From: Lachnoclostridium sp.
GTDB taxonomy: Bacteria; Bacillota; Clostridia; Lachnospirales; Lachnospiraceae
Assembly (NCBI GenBank): GCA_023665475.1
Contig: JAMPEB010000014.1
Span: 16,130-80,129, forward strand
DNA length: 64,000 nucleotides
Reading direction: 5' to 3'
Below are positions 1-9,374 of this stretch, piece after piece. The notes under the pieces were generated by a model. It saw only the letters and a list, made by a program, of their open reading frames with translations. It ran no database searches and was not told where the DNA came from. The position numbers and the translations under genes are program-made. The first letter of the stretch is position 1. Every line of letters starts with the position of its first letter.

Positions 1-2118
1 ATGAGAGGAAGTATGGACAATCAAATGAACGAATATGACAACAGCGGCGGTTATGGGAACGGGAACAACCACGGCAATAATAATAATCGTGGCAATAACG
101 GAGGACCGAACGGAAACGGGGAGCCTCCGCGCCGTCCCAATATATTTATGTTGATTCTTACGGGGCTAAGCACGGTAATGCTGGCGCTCTTTTTCTACAG
201 TATGTTGTTCGGCGGCAGCTCAGCCACACAGACAGTAGAATATACGCAGTTTATACAGGATTTGGAGGACGAAAAGGTAGAGTCCGTGCAAGTCAATATG
301 GAGAGCGGCGAAATTCTGGTCACATTGAAGCAGGAAACCGCCGAGAAAACGGGACAGGCGAAAGAGGACAACGATGCAAAAACCGTGGATGAAAAAATAC
401 AAGAATTTTCTCCGCAGATTTCCCAACCCACTACCATATGGGATATGTTTGCCATGAAGCAGAACAAAACCTATTCGACGCTGATGATGGAAAGCGCCGA
501 TAAGCTGACCGAGCGTCTGGAAGAGCACGGTGTGCAGGCAAGGCGGGTAGTACGCAATAATTGGTTGATGGAGATTCTGATTACCGTAGTGCTGCCGGTG
601 CTGCTTTTGTGGCTGGTGATAGGTTTCTTTTTCCGCAAAATGGGAGGAAGCGGCGGCCCCTTGGGCGTGGGGAAAAGCAATGCAAAGGTTTATGTCCAGA
701 AGGAGACGGGAGTTACTTTTAAAGATGTGGCGGGCGAAGACGAAGCCAAGGAATCTTTGGTGGAAGTGGTGGACTTTTTACACAATCCCGGAAGATATTC
801 CAAGATAGGCGCAAAGCTTCCCAAAGGAGCATTGTTAGTAGGTCCTCCCGGAACCGGTAAGACCCTGCTGGCAAGGGCGGTGGCCGGAGAGGCGCATGTG
901 CCGTTCTTTTCCCTGACAGGCTCTGATTTTATCGAATTATATGTGGGCGTGGGCGCCAGCCGTGTTCGCGACCTTTTTAAGGAAGCTACGAAAAATGCGC
1001 CCTGCATTGTCTTTATTGACGAGATAGACGCCATCGGCAGAAGCCGCGATTCCAAATACGGCGGCGGGAACGAAGAGCGCGAGCAGACTTTGAATCAGTT
1101 GCTTTCCGAGATGGACGGTTTTGACAGTTCCAAGGGAATTTTGATTCTGGCGGCTACCAATCGTCCTGAGATTCTGGATAAAGCGCTGCTGCGTCCGGGA
1201 CGCTTTGACCGGCGTATTATTGTAGATAAGCCGGATTTGAAGGGGCGCGTGGAAATCTTAAAGGTACATTCCAAAGATGTCAAGATGGATGAAAGTGTGG
1301 ATTTGGACGCCATTGCCCTTGCCACCAGCGGAGCCGTGGGCTCTGATTTGGCAAACATGATTAATGAGGCGGCAATCAATGCGGTGAAGGAAGGCAGAGA
1401 GTATGTCAATCAGCAGGATTTGTTTAATGCAGTGGAGCAGGTTCTGGTGGGCAAGGAAAAGAAAGACCGTATCATGAGCAAGGAGGAGCGGAAAATTGTC
1501 TCCTACCATGAGGTGGGACATGCTCTTATCAGCGCCTTGCAGAAAAATTCCGAACCGGTACAAAAGATTACGATTGTGCCCCGTACGATGGGTGCGTTGG
1601 GATATGTCATGCATGTGCCGGAGGAGGAGAAATACCTGAACACGGAGGCGGAGCTTCGGGATATGCTGGTGAGTCTGGTAGGAGGCCGCGCGGCGGAGGA
1701 AGTAGTGTTCGACACAGTTACCACCGGCGCGGCAAACGATATTGAGAAAGCAACGGATATTGCCCGCAACATGGTCACAAGATATGGCATGAGCAGAAAA
1801 TTCGGGCTGGTAGGTCTTGCCACTGTGGAGAGCCAATATCTGGAGGGCAGGACGGCATTGAACTGTAGTGACGAAACCGCGGCAGCCATTGATGAAGAAG
1901 TGGTGGCAATCATTAAGGAAAGTTATGAAAGAGCATTGACAATGCTGAAGGAAAACCGCGCAATTATGGATAAGCTGGCAGCTTTCCTCATTGAGAAAGA
2001 AACCATCACCGGCAAAGAATTTATGGAGATCTTCCGCAGGGAGAAAGGTCTGCCGGAGCCTGAAAAGAACGATGGGGAAGAAGAAAACGAAGTAAACACA
2101 CAGAAAATCGACAGCTAA
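1..2118 (+). CDS. ftsH: ATP-dependent zinc metalloprotease FtsH
   Basis: Membrane-anchored AAA+ protease that degrades unneeded or damaged membrane and cytosolic proteins as a hexamer. Two membrane segments (about residues 47-68 and 189-211) flank a small extracytoplasmic domain. The AAA module has Walker A GPPGTGKT (281-288) and Walker B FIDEID (338-343); the protease domain has the zinc motif HEVGH (503-507). The first 45 residues are an unusual Gly/Asn-rich tail ahead of the first membrane helix, and the C-terminus is acidic. The frame is open from base 1, so the true start may lie upstream of the window; no ribosome binding site is visible. Family assignment is certain. Confidence 0.97.
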   Translation: MRGSMDNQMNEYDNSGGYGNGNNHGNNNNRGNNGGPNGNGEPPRRPNIFMLILTGLSTVMLALFFYSMLFGGSSATQTVEYTQFIQDLEDEKVESVQVNMESGEILVTLKQETAEKTGQAKEDNDAKTVDEKIQEFSPQISQPTTIWDMFAMKQNKTYSTLMMESADKLTERLEEHGVQARRVVRNNWLMEILITVVLPVLLLWLVIGFFFRKMGGSGGPLGVGKSNAKVYVQKETGVTFKDVAGEDEAKESLVEVVDFLHNPGRYSKIGAKLPKGALLVGPPGTGKTLLARAVAGEAHVPFFSLTGSDFIELYVGVGASRVRDLFKEATKNAPCIVFIDEIDAIGRSRDSKYGGGNEEREQTLNQLLSEMDGFDSSKGILILAATNRPEILDKALLRPGRFDRRIIVDKPDLKGRVEILKVHSKDVKMDESVDLDAIALATSGAVGSDLANMINEAAINAVKEGREYVNQQDLFNAVEQVLVGKEKKDRIMSKEERKIVSYHEVGHALISALQKNSEPVQKITIVPRTMGALGYVMHVPEEEKYLNTEAELRDMLVSLVGGRAAEEVVFDTVTTGAANDIEKATDIARNMVTRYGMSRKFGLVGLATVESQYLEGRTALNCSDETAAAIDEEVVAIIKESYERALTMLKENRAIMDKLAAFLIEKETITGKEFMEIFRREKGLPEPEKNDGEEENEVNTQKIDS

Positions 2119-2130
2119 TGTCGATTTTTT
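2104..2130 (+). terminator. Intrinsic terminator overlapping the ftsH stop codon
   Basis: A perfect 10-bp stem (2104-2113 with 2119-2128) closes a 5-nt loop and runs into a T tract (2125-2130). The ftsH TAA stop (2116-2118) lies in the loop, so the terminator is embedded in the end of the gene. Confidence 0.75.
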
Positions 2131-2152
2131 GTCATTTATAGAACCTTGTCTC

Positions 2153-2180
2153 TTGACTTTTTTGTAAGAAGTAATAAAAT
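2153..2180 (+). promoter_or_regulatory. Predicted sigma-A promoter
   Basis: TTGACT (2153-2158) and TAAAAT (2175-2180) with a 16-bp spacer, just after the ftsH terminator and about 50 bp before the broken lipoprotein gene. It probably also drives the binding protein and kinase genes downstream. Confidence 0.5.
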
Positions 2181-2229
2181 CAATTTGAGAGATTCTATAT
2201 AGATAGAAACGGAACGGAGCTGATATACT

Positions 2230-2766
2230 GTGAAAAAACGATTATGCCGTTTAATGGCGCTGGCTGCGGGGCTGGCGCTTCTGCTTGCCTCCTGCGCGCC
2301 GGAGGTGAAGCCGTCTGAGGGACAGGTGCAGACGAAGGATATGGTTCTGACCTGAAGTGCTTGGAGCGGATATGACGATTTTGCGGAATTGGCGGAGCTG
2401 TGCGGAAAAATTCGGGAGGCAGGGCTGATTCCCGGTGTTTTGAGCACCCAGCTAACGGGCAACACTTTTTCCACAGTGTTCAATCTGGAAAAGACCGACT
2501 GGCTTGCTACCATGGAGGGAGTAAACTGGGAGCGGGATTTTCTGGACGGAAAGGGCACAGCAGTCGGAATGTGGTGTTTGATACAGGGGCATGCCGTATA
2601 CTATGGTGGTGCCGGATGGGAATCTCTGGGAGTAAACGAGGAGGAACATAAAAATGAAAAAGTTGTTTGGTCTGATCACGGCAATGCTGTTGGCAGCGTC
2701 ACTGTCCGGGTGCGGAAAGGCGGAAGCATCCGGACGGGAACAGGTTACAGTAGCTTTATGGAGTGA
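2230..2766 (+). pseudogene. Lipoprotein gene interrupted by an in-frame TGA
   Basis: A GTG start at 2230, with GGAG about 10 nt upstream, opens a frame coding for a clear lipoprotein signal (basic start, hydrophobic run, LLASC lipobox with Cys near residue 24). The frame meets TGA at 2353-2355 after 41 codons, then stays open in the same frame to 2766. The downstream part has a soluble protein-like composition (for example the segment TDWLATMEGVNWERD). The last 113 bases overlap the next gene in another frame, so the original protein probably ended earlier or is also 3'-disrupted. I do not recognise the family. Either this is a recent nonsense mutation (TGG to TGA is the simplest) or only a 41-residue lipopeptide is made. 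Confidence 0.55.
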
Positions 2767-4471
2767 CCAGCTTACCGAGCGTTATGCGCCCTATCTGCAG
2801 GAACGCTTTCCGGAAGTGGACTTTACCTTTTATGTGGCAACCAATTCTACAGATTTCTATCGCTTTAAACAGGAGAGAGGAGATTTGCCGGATATTCTCA
2901 CCGTGCGGCGTTTTGCCCTGCGGGATGTGGCGGAGTGGAAGGATTCTTTGCTGGACTTAAGCGATACAAAGCTGGCAAATACCTTTTCCCAGTCTTATCT
3001 GCGAAGTTATACCTACAATGACGGCACGGTAAACTGGCTTCCCGCCTGTGCGGAGGTGGATGGCATTCTTGTAAACAAGACGCTGCTGGAGAAGCATGGA
3101 CTGTCCCTGCCCGAAACTTATCAGGAATTTGTGGAGTTATGCGGTGTATTGGAGGAATTAGGCATCCGTCCTTTTCAGGCTAATTTTGAGGCGGATTACA
3201 CTTGTATGGAAGTGCTTCAGGGGTTGTCCATAGAGCAGCTTACCTCTCAGAAAGGACGGGAGTGGCGGCAGCAATATGAAAGCGGACGGACGGATCAGTT
3301 AAGTGAGGAAGTCTGGCTTCCTGTCTTTGAGAGGATGGAAGCGTTTATTGCATATACCGGTCTTAATGCATCCGACCTGAAAGGAAGAGAGGAGGATTTT
3401 TTCAATGCATTTGAGAGCGGCAAAACCGCTATGATCCGTACGACTCCCGATGAGGCTAACAGTTACGGCGTGGCAGAGGACAGCCTGTTGCTTCCCTACT
3501 TTGGCGGGACGGCGGAGGGCAGTTGGTATCTGACCTATCCGGCTTTTCAGGTAGCTGCCAATATTCGGGGAACGGAAGACCCTGCCCGCAAGGAACTGAT
3601 TCTGGAAATCATGTCGGCAATGTTGGAAGAGGAAGGTCTGAAGCAGATAACCAGTGACGATACCTTAATCGCTTACAATAAGGAGGTGACACAGACCTTG
3701 TCTCCGCTGCTTGCTCCTATGGAAGAACAGGTGAAGGGCAACCGTCTTTATATCCGGCTGGCTTCCGCGGACATGTTTTCCGTTTCGCAAACGGTGGTGC
3801 AGGGAATGATTTCAGGGGAATATCCTGATGCCCGCTCCGCTTTTGAAGCGTTTAACACCGCCATGAGCGCGCCGCAGGGTGACAGGGAGATAATCGCTCA
3901 CATTGACACCGGTTATTCTTATACTTTTGACCCGGAGCACGGAAGTCAGGCTGCGTCGGCAGTGCTTAACTCTTTGAGGGAGGAAGTGGGAACGCAGATG
4001 CTCATCGGTCCTGCAGAGGCCGTGGCGGGTAATATTATTGCCGGAGACTACACGCAGACGGAGCTGCGTTTTCTGACAATGGGTGAGACGCCGGTTATCG
4101 TCCTGTGCGAAATGACGGGAGAACAATTATATCAATATGTGGATTATGTGATTACCAATCGCGGCGGACGGGGAGCTGTTATCAACGATTCCACATTGTA
4201 TGTGTCCAGCGGTTTTGAGATGACTGTGAAGAAAACGGATACGGGATATGCCTTGGAAGGGTTGACTGTTGACGGGAGGAAGCTGGACAAGGAAGCGGTT
4301 TACACAGTGGCGGTGCTGGGTAATCTGGAAAATATGACGGAGGCAGCTTTGGCAGCCTCGGGAGTAACAAATTATGACCGTACAAAGACTGCATATAAGC
4401 AAATTGTGGCGGACAGGCTGACAGAAGGCAGGCAGTTGGCTGCGCCTACGGATTATATTACATTGCAATAA
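2654..4471 (+). CDS. Extracellular solute-binding lipoprotein fused to a 5'-nucleotidase C-terminal-like domain
   Basis: Predicted surface lipoprotein with lipobox LSGC (Cys20). Residues about 30-400 look like a family 1 extracellular solute-binding protein of carbohydrate ABC transporters. Residues about 415-600 resemble the C-terminal substrate domain of UshA-type 5'-nucleotidases (a start like IAHIDTGYSY, a MTGEQLYQYVDY-type helix and a VDGRKLDKEAVYTVAV-type strand), without the metallophosphatase domain that normally precedes it. The start has a strong site (GAGGAGGAA, about 8 nt away). No permease gene adjoins; the next gene, 29 bp on, is a sensor kinase. A sensory role, presenting a ligand to that kinase, is therefore more likely than transport. 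That role is inference. Confidence 0.8.
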   Translation: MKKLFGLITAMLLAASLSGCGKAEASGREQVTVALWSDQLTERYAPYLQERFPEVDFTFYVATNSTDFYRFKQERGDLPDILTVRRFALRDVAEWKDSLLDLSDTKLANTFSQSYLRSYTYNDGTVNWLPACAEVDGILVNKTLLEKHGLSLPETYQEFVELCGVLEELGIRPFQANFEADYTCMEVLQGLSIEQLTSQKGREWRQQYESGRTDQLSEEVWLPVFERMEAFIAYTGLNASDLKGREEDFFNAFESGKTAMIRTTPDEANSYGVAEDSLLLPYFGGTAEGSWYLTYPAFQVAANIRGTEDPARKELILEIMSAMLEEEGLKQITSDDTLIAYNKEVTQTLSPLLAPMEEQVKGNRLYIRLASADMFSVSQTVVQGMISGEYPDARSAFEAFNTAMSAPQGDREIIAHIDTGYSYTFDPEHGSQAASAVLNSLREEVGTQMLIGPAEAVAGNIIAGDYTQTELRFLTMGETPVIVLCEMTGEQLYQYVDYVITNRGGRGAVINDSTLYVSSGFEMTVKKTDTGYALEGLTVDGRKLDKEAVYTVAVLGNLENMTEAALAASGVTNYDRTKTAYKQIVADRLTEGRQLAAPTDYITLQ

Positions 4472-4500
4472 GAGATAAGATTAAGAGGAAAGGAAGCACT

Positions 4501-7167
4501 ATGAGTTTTAAAGGAAATAAAAGGAATATGTTTCTTCCGATAACGCTGATTTTGGGGCTGCTGGCAGCTTTATTGGCGGGAACTTCCTTTTTTTCAAAAT
4601 ATCTGGCTAACAAAATTTTTGAGGAGCGCACAACGCAGTTAGTGGAGATTACCGCTCAGGTACAGGTGAACCTGCTCAACGCTCTGGACACACATTGGAA
4701 TTATCTTACCGCTGCGGTCAATGCTTTGGAAGCGGGAAGTTTTGAAAGCGGGGAGAAGGTGGCGGACTATGTAGGCGGTCTGGAGCGTTTGCTGGAAACA
4801 GACAACTACCATTCCAACCTTATGCTGTTGGATAGTCAGGGAAACTGCTGGGATGCGCGGGGCAAGCACAGTGTCTGGTCCGATCTGGATATAGTGGCAG
4901 GCGGGGATGAGCGATACAGTTTTATTTCCGACAGTTATATTACTCAGGGCAGTTGTTGGATTTTTGTGCAAAAATTGGAGAAGCCCTTGGAAACGGCAGA
5001 CGGTCTTGTGTTTACCCACGCCGTTCTTTTGAAAGATATCTATACATTGGTAGAATATTATGACAGCGCTGCCTATGGGGACCGGAATGAGACTTATATT
5101 TTGAAGAGCAACGGCACCCGGATGCACGATAATATCTCTCAGGAAAATACAATTCAGGCGTATAATGTGCTGAAAGTGCTGGAAGAGATGGAAGGTCAGC
5201 AATATCAGGATATCCGTGCAGCTCTGGCTGAGAATGATACACTCAGCACGAATTTCTGGATGGAAGGAAAGGAGTATTATTACTGCATTACCTCTCTGGA
5301 AAAGTATGATACGCTGCTATTGTTTTTGATTCCGGCAGAGTTTGTGGCTTCGGGAACCGTGGGCATGGTGAACATGGTGGTGCGCACGCTGCTGATTCTG
5401 GCGGTGGTGCTCCTTGTATTGGTCATCTTGGCTTCCATAGCCATTTTCCGGCAGCGGAACAGCGCCCGGCTATATCTTCAGGAGCAGGAAAACCTACACC
5501 GTCAGGAGCAGTTGAATCAACAATTGGAAGAGTACAATACCATGCTTTCTCAATCCAAAGAGTCGGCGGAACAGGCTTTCCGGATTGCGGAGGAGGCAAA
5601 CCGTGCCAAGAGTTCTTTCCTGTCCAATATGAGCCACGATATCCGTACGCCCATGAACGCCATTGTGGGTTTCACTACTTTGCTGGCGCGGGATGCGGAT
5701 AAGCCCGACAAGGTGAGAGAATATATTCAGAAAATTAATTCCTCCAGCCAGCATCTTCTGGGGCTGATTAATGATATTTTGGATATCAGTAAAATAGAGG
5801 CGGGCAAGACGACACTGAATGTTTCGGAAGAAAGCATGGTGGATTTGATTGAAGGCATTGATGGCATTATCCGCCCGCAGATGAAGGCAAGGGGACATAA
5901 TTTTGAGGTTTACAGCAAAGATTTGCAACACGAGCGCGTGGTGATGGATAAACTGCGCCTGAACCAGATTTTATTGAATCTGCTGTCCAATGCGGCGAAA
6001 TATACGCCGGATGGCGGGCATATTACCCTGACCGTGCAGGAACTGCCGCAGCATACCAGACAGCTTGCCAGTTATCGTTTTGTTGTGGCGGATAACGGCT
6101 ACGGTATGAGTGAAGAGTATCAGAACACCATCTTTCAGGCTTTTACCCGTGAAGAGAGCAGTGTGACGAATAAAATTCAGGGAACCGGTTTAGGAATGGC
6201 TATCACGAAAAACTTGTTGGATCTCATGGGTGGAAGCATCTCAGTAAAGAGTAAAAAAGGAGAAGGTTCTACCTTTACCGTGGATTTGGATCTGCAGATC
6301 AGTGAACAGGCCATTGACCGAAAATTCTGGAAAAAGAATAATATTACCCGAATGCTGGCGGTGGATGATGAGGAGGTCGTCTGCCAGAATATTCAATTGA
6401 CGATGAAGGACACCGGTGTCGTTGTGGATTATGTATTGGACGGCAAAAGTGCGATGGAAAGGGTGAAGCATTCCGCCGGGGAGGGAGTACCGTACAATAT
6501 CGTCCTGTTGGATTGGAAGATGCCGGGTATGGACGGTATAGAGACTGCCCGCCGTATCCGGGAAAGCACACCCGGAAATACTCCTCTTCTGATTTTGACC
6601 AGCTATGATTGGCCGGAAGTGGAGGAAGAGGCCCGTGACGCCGGAGTGGATACTTTTCTGCCCAAACCGTTTTTCCTTACCAGCTTCAGAAAGAAAGTTG
6701 ATGAAATTTTGAAACAGGAAGCATCCGACATCCTGACAGAAGAGGCTGCCATAGAAGAAACCGCAGAGGGTCAGAGTGTATTTCAGGGAATGCATATTCT
6801 GGCGGCGGAAGACAATGAGATCAATGCGGAAATTCTTAACGCGGTGCTGGATAACAGTGGAGCCACCTGTAAAATTTGCGAAAACGGACAGCTTGCGGTG
6901 GAAGAGTTTAAGAAGTCCGTACCCGGACAGTATCAGTTAATCCTGATGGATGTGCAGATGCCGGTGATGAACGGTTATGATGCCACAAAGGCAATCCGGG
7001 CGCTGGATCATCCGCTGGCAAAGGAAATCCCTATTATTGCCATGACAGCGAACGCATTTGCCGAGGATGTCAGGGACGCGCTGGAAGCCGGAATGAATGC
7101 GCATGTGGCAAAGCCGGTGGACATAGCGGTGCTGGAGCAGACGGTCAGGTCGGTATTCCATTCATAA
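4501..7167 (+). CDS. Hybrid sensor histidine kinase with two receiver domains
   Basis: Membrane sensor of 888 residues. A first membrane helix (about 12-32), an extracytoplasmic sensor region of roughly 250 residues, and a second helix (about 288-317) lead into a coiled coil, then HisKA with phospho-acceptor His379 (SHDIRTPMNAIVGF). The ATPase domain has an N box at Asn497 (NAAKYTP) and G boxes DNGYGM and GTGLGMAI. Two receivers follow, with phospho-acceptors Asp671 (LDWKMPGMDG) and Asp817 (MDVQMPVMNG). There is no HPt or output domain and no separate response regulator next door, so the output is unknown. It follows the binding lipoprotein gene by 29 bp, suggesting one transcript and a ligand-sensing pair. 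Confidence 0.92.
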   Translation: MSFKGNKRNMFLPITLILGLLAALLAGTSFFSKYLANKIFEERTTQLVEITAQVQVNLLNALDTHWNYLTAAVNALEAGSFESGEKVADYVGGLERLLETDNYHSNLMLLDSQGNCWDARGKHSVWSDLDIVAGGDERYSFISDSYITQGSCWIFVQKLEKPLETADGLVFTHAVLLKDIYTLVEYYDSAAYGDRNETYILKSNGTRMHDNISQENTIQAYNVLKVLEEMEGQQYQDIRAALAENDTLSTNFWMEGKEYYYCITSLEKYDTLLLFLIPAEFVASGTVGMVNMVVRTLLILAVVLLVLVILASIAIFRQRNSARLYLQEQENLHRQEQLNQQLEEYNTMLSQSKESAEQAFRIAEEANRAKSSFLSNMSHDIRTPMNAIVGFTTLLARDADKPDKVREYIQKINSSSQHLLGLINDILDISKIEAGKTTLNVSEESMVDLIEGIDGIIRPQMKARGHNFEVYSKDLQHERVVMDKLRLNQILLNLLSNAAKYTPDGGHITLTVQELPQHTRQLASYRFVVADNGYGMSEEYQNTIFQAFTREESSVTNKIQGTGLGMAITKNLLDLMGGSISVKSKKGEGSTFTVDLDLQISEQAIDRKFWKKNNITRMLAVDDEEVVCQNIQLTMKDTGVVVDYVLDGKSAMERVKHSAGEGVPYNIVLLDWKMPGMDGIETARRIRESTPGNTPLLILTSYDWPEVEEEARDAGVDTFLPKPFFLTSFRKKVDEILKQEASDILTEEAAIEETAEGQSVFQGMHILAAEDNEINAEILNAVLDNSGATCKICENGQLAVEEFKKSVPGQYQLILMDVQMPVMNGYDATKAIRALDHPLAKEIPIIAMTANAFAEDVRDALEAGMNAHVAKPVDIAVLEQTVRSVFHS

Positions 7168-7280
7168 AGCAGAGATATGCCGGGCTTGCTTTTTTACTTG
7201 CGGAGTGTTAGAATCACTTTAGTGTAAAATACCGTTTTAAGAGTTTTGAAGCACAAAAATCATTCGGAGAGAAGAGATCA

Positions 7281-8090
7281 GTGAATAATAATGAGCGCGT
7301 AAAAGGAAAACGGAAAAAAGCAATATTGGCAGCCGCCGGATTTGTGGCTTGCAGTTATGCTGTCCTGAATTATCTTGCAAAAAGAAAGAAGGATGTCATA
7401 GAGCCTGCGGAGAACGAAGAAACGCAGGCAATGGCAGAATCCGTTTATGAAAAAAAGATAAAGCGGATGATGGATAAAGGGCTATCCTTTGCGGGGCTGC
7501 TTATATTGGCGCCCATATATGGAATTATCTCATTGGCGATTTTTATGGATGATCCGGGGCCGGTGCTGTTTACCCAGAAAAGGGTAGGAAAAAATAAGGA
7601 GTTTTTTATGCTCCACAAATTCCGTTCCATGAAAATGAAGACGCCCCATGATGTTCCCACACACCAGTTAGAGAATCCGGAGCAGTATATTACAAGAGTG
7701 GGAAAATTTATACGCAAATACAGTTTGGATGAACTGCCGCAGATATGGGATATCTTTGTGGGAAATATGAGCATTATCGGACCGCGCCCTGCCCTCTGGA
7801 ATCAGGATGATCTGGTAGCGGAACGGGATAAATACGGGGCAAATGATATTCTCCCGGGCTTGACCGGCTGGGCGCAGATTAACGGGCGGGACGAGCTGGA
7901 GATAGCGGATAAGGCAAAGCTGGATGGAGTGTATGTTGAGCACTTGAGACAGGGCGGTATCAAGGCTTTGTTTTTCGATGTAAAATGTTTTCTGGGGACA
8001 ATAGGGTCTGTGCTTGGCAGCGACGGCGTAGTAGAAGGCGGAACAGGCGAACTGCACAAGACGGAGAAGAGCGTTAAGGGTGAGTGCTAA
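7281..8090 (+). CDS. Polyprenyl-phosphate sugar-1-phosphate transferase (bacterial sugar transferase)
   Basis: Initiating glycosyltransferase that moves a sugar-1-phosphate from a nucleotide sugar to undecaprenyl phosphate at the inner membrane, the first step of exopolysaccharide, capsule or glycan assembly. It has a hydrophobic N-terminal stretch (about 12-33), a re-entrant helix (about 65-88) followed by DDPGPVLFTQKRVGKN, then KFRSM, the SLDELPQIWD catalytic signature, GPRPAL and PGLTGWAQINGR. It is the short form lacking the large multi-helix N-terminus of WbaP/WcaJ. The start is GTG with a GGAGAGAAG site. No other glycan assembly genes adjoin, so the sugar and polymer are unknown. Confidence 0.9.
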   Translation: MNNNERVKGKRKKAILAAAGFVACSYAVLNYLAKRKKDVIEPAENEETQAMAESVYEKKIKRMMDKGLSFAGLLILAPIYGIISLAIFMDDPGPVLFTQKRVGKNKEFFMLHKFRSMKMKTPHDVPTHQLENPEQYITRVGKFIRKYSLDELPQIWDIFVGNMSIIGPRPALWNQDDLVAERDKYGANDILPGLTGWAQINGRDELEIADKAKLDGVYVEHLRQGGIKALFFDVKCFLGTIGSVLGSDGVVEGGTGELHKTEKSVKGEC

Positions 8091-8362
8091 ATGATAAAAA
8101 CCTTGCGCAGATGTATCTCTTCTGGTAAAATAAATTTAAGGGATATGCTTTTTGAATTTCTAATGGCGCAAGCCATTCCTGATAGGGAGTTCTCCCGTAT
8201 GGTTAAAAAAACCTGTGTTTTTATTCCAATAACATTTTATAAGGTATAAATTCCAGAGAAACGCATGCGGGAGGAAGAGACACTTTTTTAACAAATCTGC
8301 ATGGATACAAAATGGGAAAATCTGGGATATGGGTGTATACAATACAAAAGAGGGGATATATT
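8091..8362 (+). other. AT-rich intergenic stretch, no gene recognised
   Basis: About 270 bp between the sugar transferase and an unknown AT-rich gene. I see no convincing ORF, RNA gene or terminator. Base composition shifts to AT-rich here and stays so to about 9300, suggesting that the following gene arrived with this segment. Confidence 0.5.
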
Positions 8363-9184
8363 ATGGATTTGGTAAAAGTGGATACATTGTTAAATGTTTT
8401 TGAGAAATGTAGAAATTTATTTTTGTGGGTTGTTAAAAATAAGGCAAAATTTAAAAAGGAACCATATTACTTTAAAGACTATCACAAACATGTTACAATT
8501 TATGAGAATGGAAATGGGATTTTGATTAATTCCTTTAGTATTGTGTTTAATAGAGCAGATGACAACGAAATCAGAAGGGGAATTAATATAAGCGACGGAA
8601 AAATTAGCGCTAAATTTCCATCTTTTAAAAAGATGCAAGGAGAAAGTCTGGAAAATAGATTTGACAAGTATGGATTTTGGGTGTATTCTGATGATAACAT
8701 CATTGAAGAATCTAAAGAAGAGTATTGGGTGATAGAAGGCATCCAAGAAAACATAACTGCAAGCAAGAACGACAAAGAATTGCGCTGGGTATTGAAGTTT
8801 AATCCAAGTAAAATTGAGTTACATAAACCGTATCGGGTTATTTATATAATAAGCATTCCCGGTATGTTTCCGATAACCAAAGGGAAATTAGATTTTTCCG
8901 AAATAGAAAATTCTTATTTTTTCGGATATTCAAGTTCCAGCATTGATATAAGAACACCAATAGAAGAGATTTATTATACCGTATCATTTTATAATAGCAT
9001 TGATTTGCAGACAGAGCCTGAAGCAACGGTTCACGCAATGGTAGGCAGGGACAATTCTCCGCTGAAGATTAATAAGGAATATAATATTATATATAATAAA
9101 TATATATGTCATGTTGAGAAACCGCAATTAGGGTCAAAAATTATAATAAAGTGGAAGTTTATAGGGGGTGAATCAAATGATTAA
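8363..9184 (+). CDS. Hypothetical protein on an AT-rich island
   Basis: A 273-residue protein I do not recognise. No signal peptide or membrane helix is evident. It is rich in Lys, Ile, Asn, Tyr and Glu, and the DNA is markedly more AT-rich than its neighbours, which points to horizontal acquisition. I start it at 8363 because AGGGG lies 8 nt upstream; an earlier in-frame ATG at 8312 lacks a ribosome binding site. The N-terminal 30 residues resemble a helix, then mixed alpha/beta follows. The stop overlaps the start of a 15-codon ORF that may be the remnant of a partner gene, so it may once have been the first gene of a two-gene unit. Confidence 0.6.
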   Translation: MDLVKVDTLLNVFEKCRNLFLWVVKNKAKFKKEPYYFKDYHKHVTIYENGNGILINSFSIVFNRADDNEIRRGINISDGKISAKFPSFKKMQGESLENRFDKYGFWVYSDDNIIEESKEEYWVIEGIQENITASKNDKELRWVLKFNPSKIELHKPYRVIYIISIPGMFPITKGKLDFSEIENSYFFGYSSSSIDIRTPIEEIYYTVSFYNSIDLQTEPEATVHAMVGRDNSPLKINKEYNIIYNKYICHVEKPQLGSKIIIKWKFIGGESND

Positions 9185-9224
9185 AATACGCAATGCCGAC
9201 AGTGAGAAGGAATTTGGCGACTGA
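9177..9224 (+). pseudogene. Truncated gene start (15-codon remnant)
   Basis: An ATG at 9177 sits 4 to 5 nt after an excellent AGGGGGTG ribosome binding site and overlaps the stop of the previous gene, the usual layout of a translationally coupled partner. The frame ends after 15 codons at TGA 9222-9224 and is followed at once by a terminator-like hairpin. The most economical reading is a deletion that removed the second gene; a functional leader peptide is less likely. Confidence 0.35.
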
Positions 9225-9259
9225 CAAATGCCGACCGTTTTTTGTTGAACAAATGTCAT

Positions 9260-9304
9260 AAAAGGAGTAAGAAATACCCAATGGGCATATTTCTTACTCC
9301 TTTT
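9260..9304. terminator. Long perfect hairpin, probable bidirectional terminator
   Basis: A perfect 17-bp inverted repeat (9260-9276 with 9288-9304) encloses an 11-nt loop with a possible CCC/GGG mini-stem. The arms begin with A4 and end with T4, so it can end transcripts in both directions: the AT-rich unit on the left and the - strand coiled-coil gene on the right. Confidence 0.75.
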
Positions 9305-9374
9305 ACCTTATGCTTTTTGACATTTTGTGCTACTGGTCAGAGAACGATATTGCATGGGGCTATGTGTTCTTCGC

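Noticed and set aside
1258..1836. Antisense ORF of 192 codons inside ftsH
   Set aside because: Shadow of a strongly conserved gene; no ribosome binding site and no recognisable protein.
2353..2355. TGA as a selenocysteine codon in the lipoprotein gene
   Set aside because: No convincing stem-loop follows at the position needed for bacterial selenocysteine insertion, and the surrounding residues do not resemble a selenoprotein active site.
8160..8342. 60-codon - strand ORF in the AT-rich gap
   Set aside because: No ribosome binding site and biased composition; not supported as a gene.
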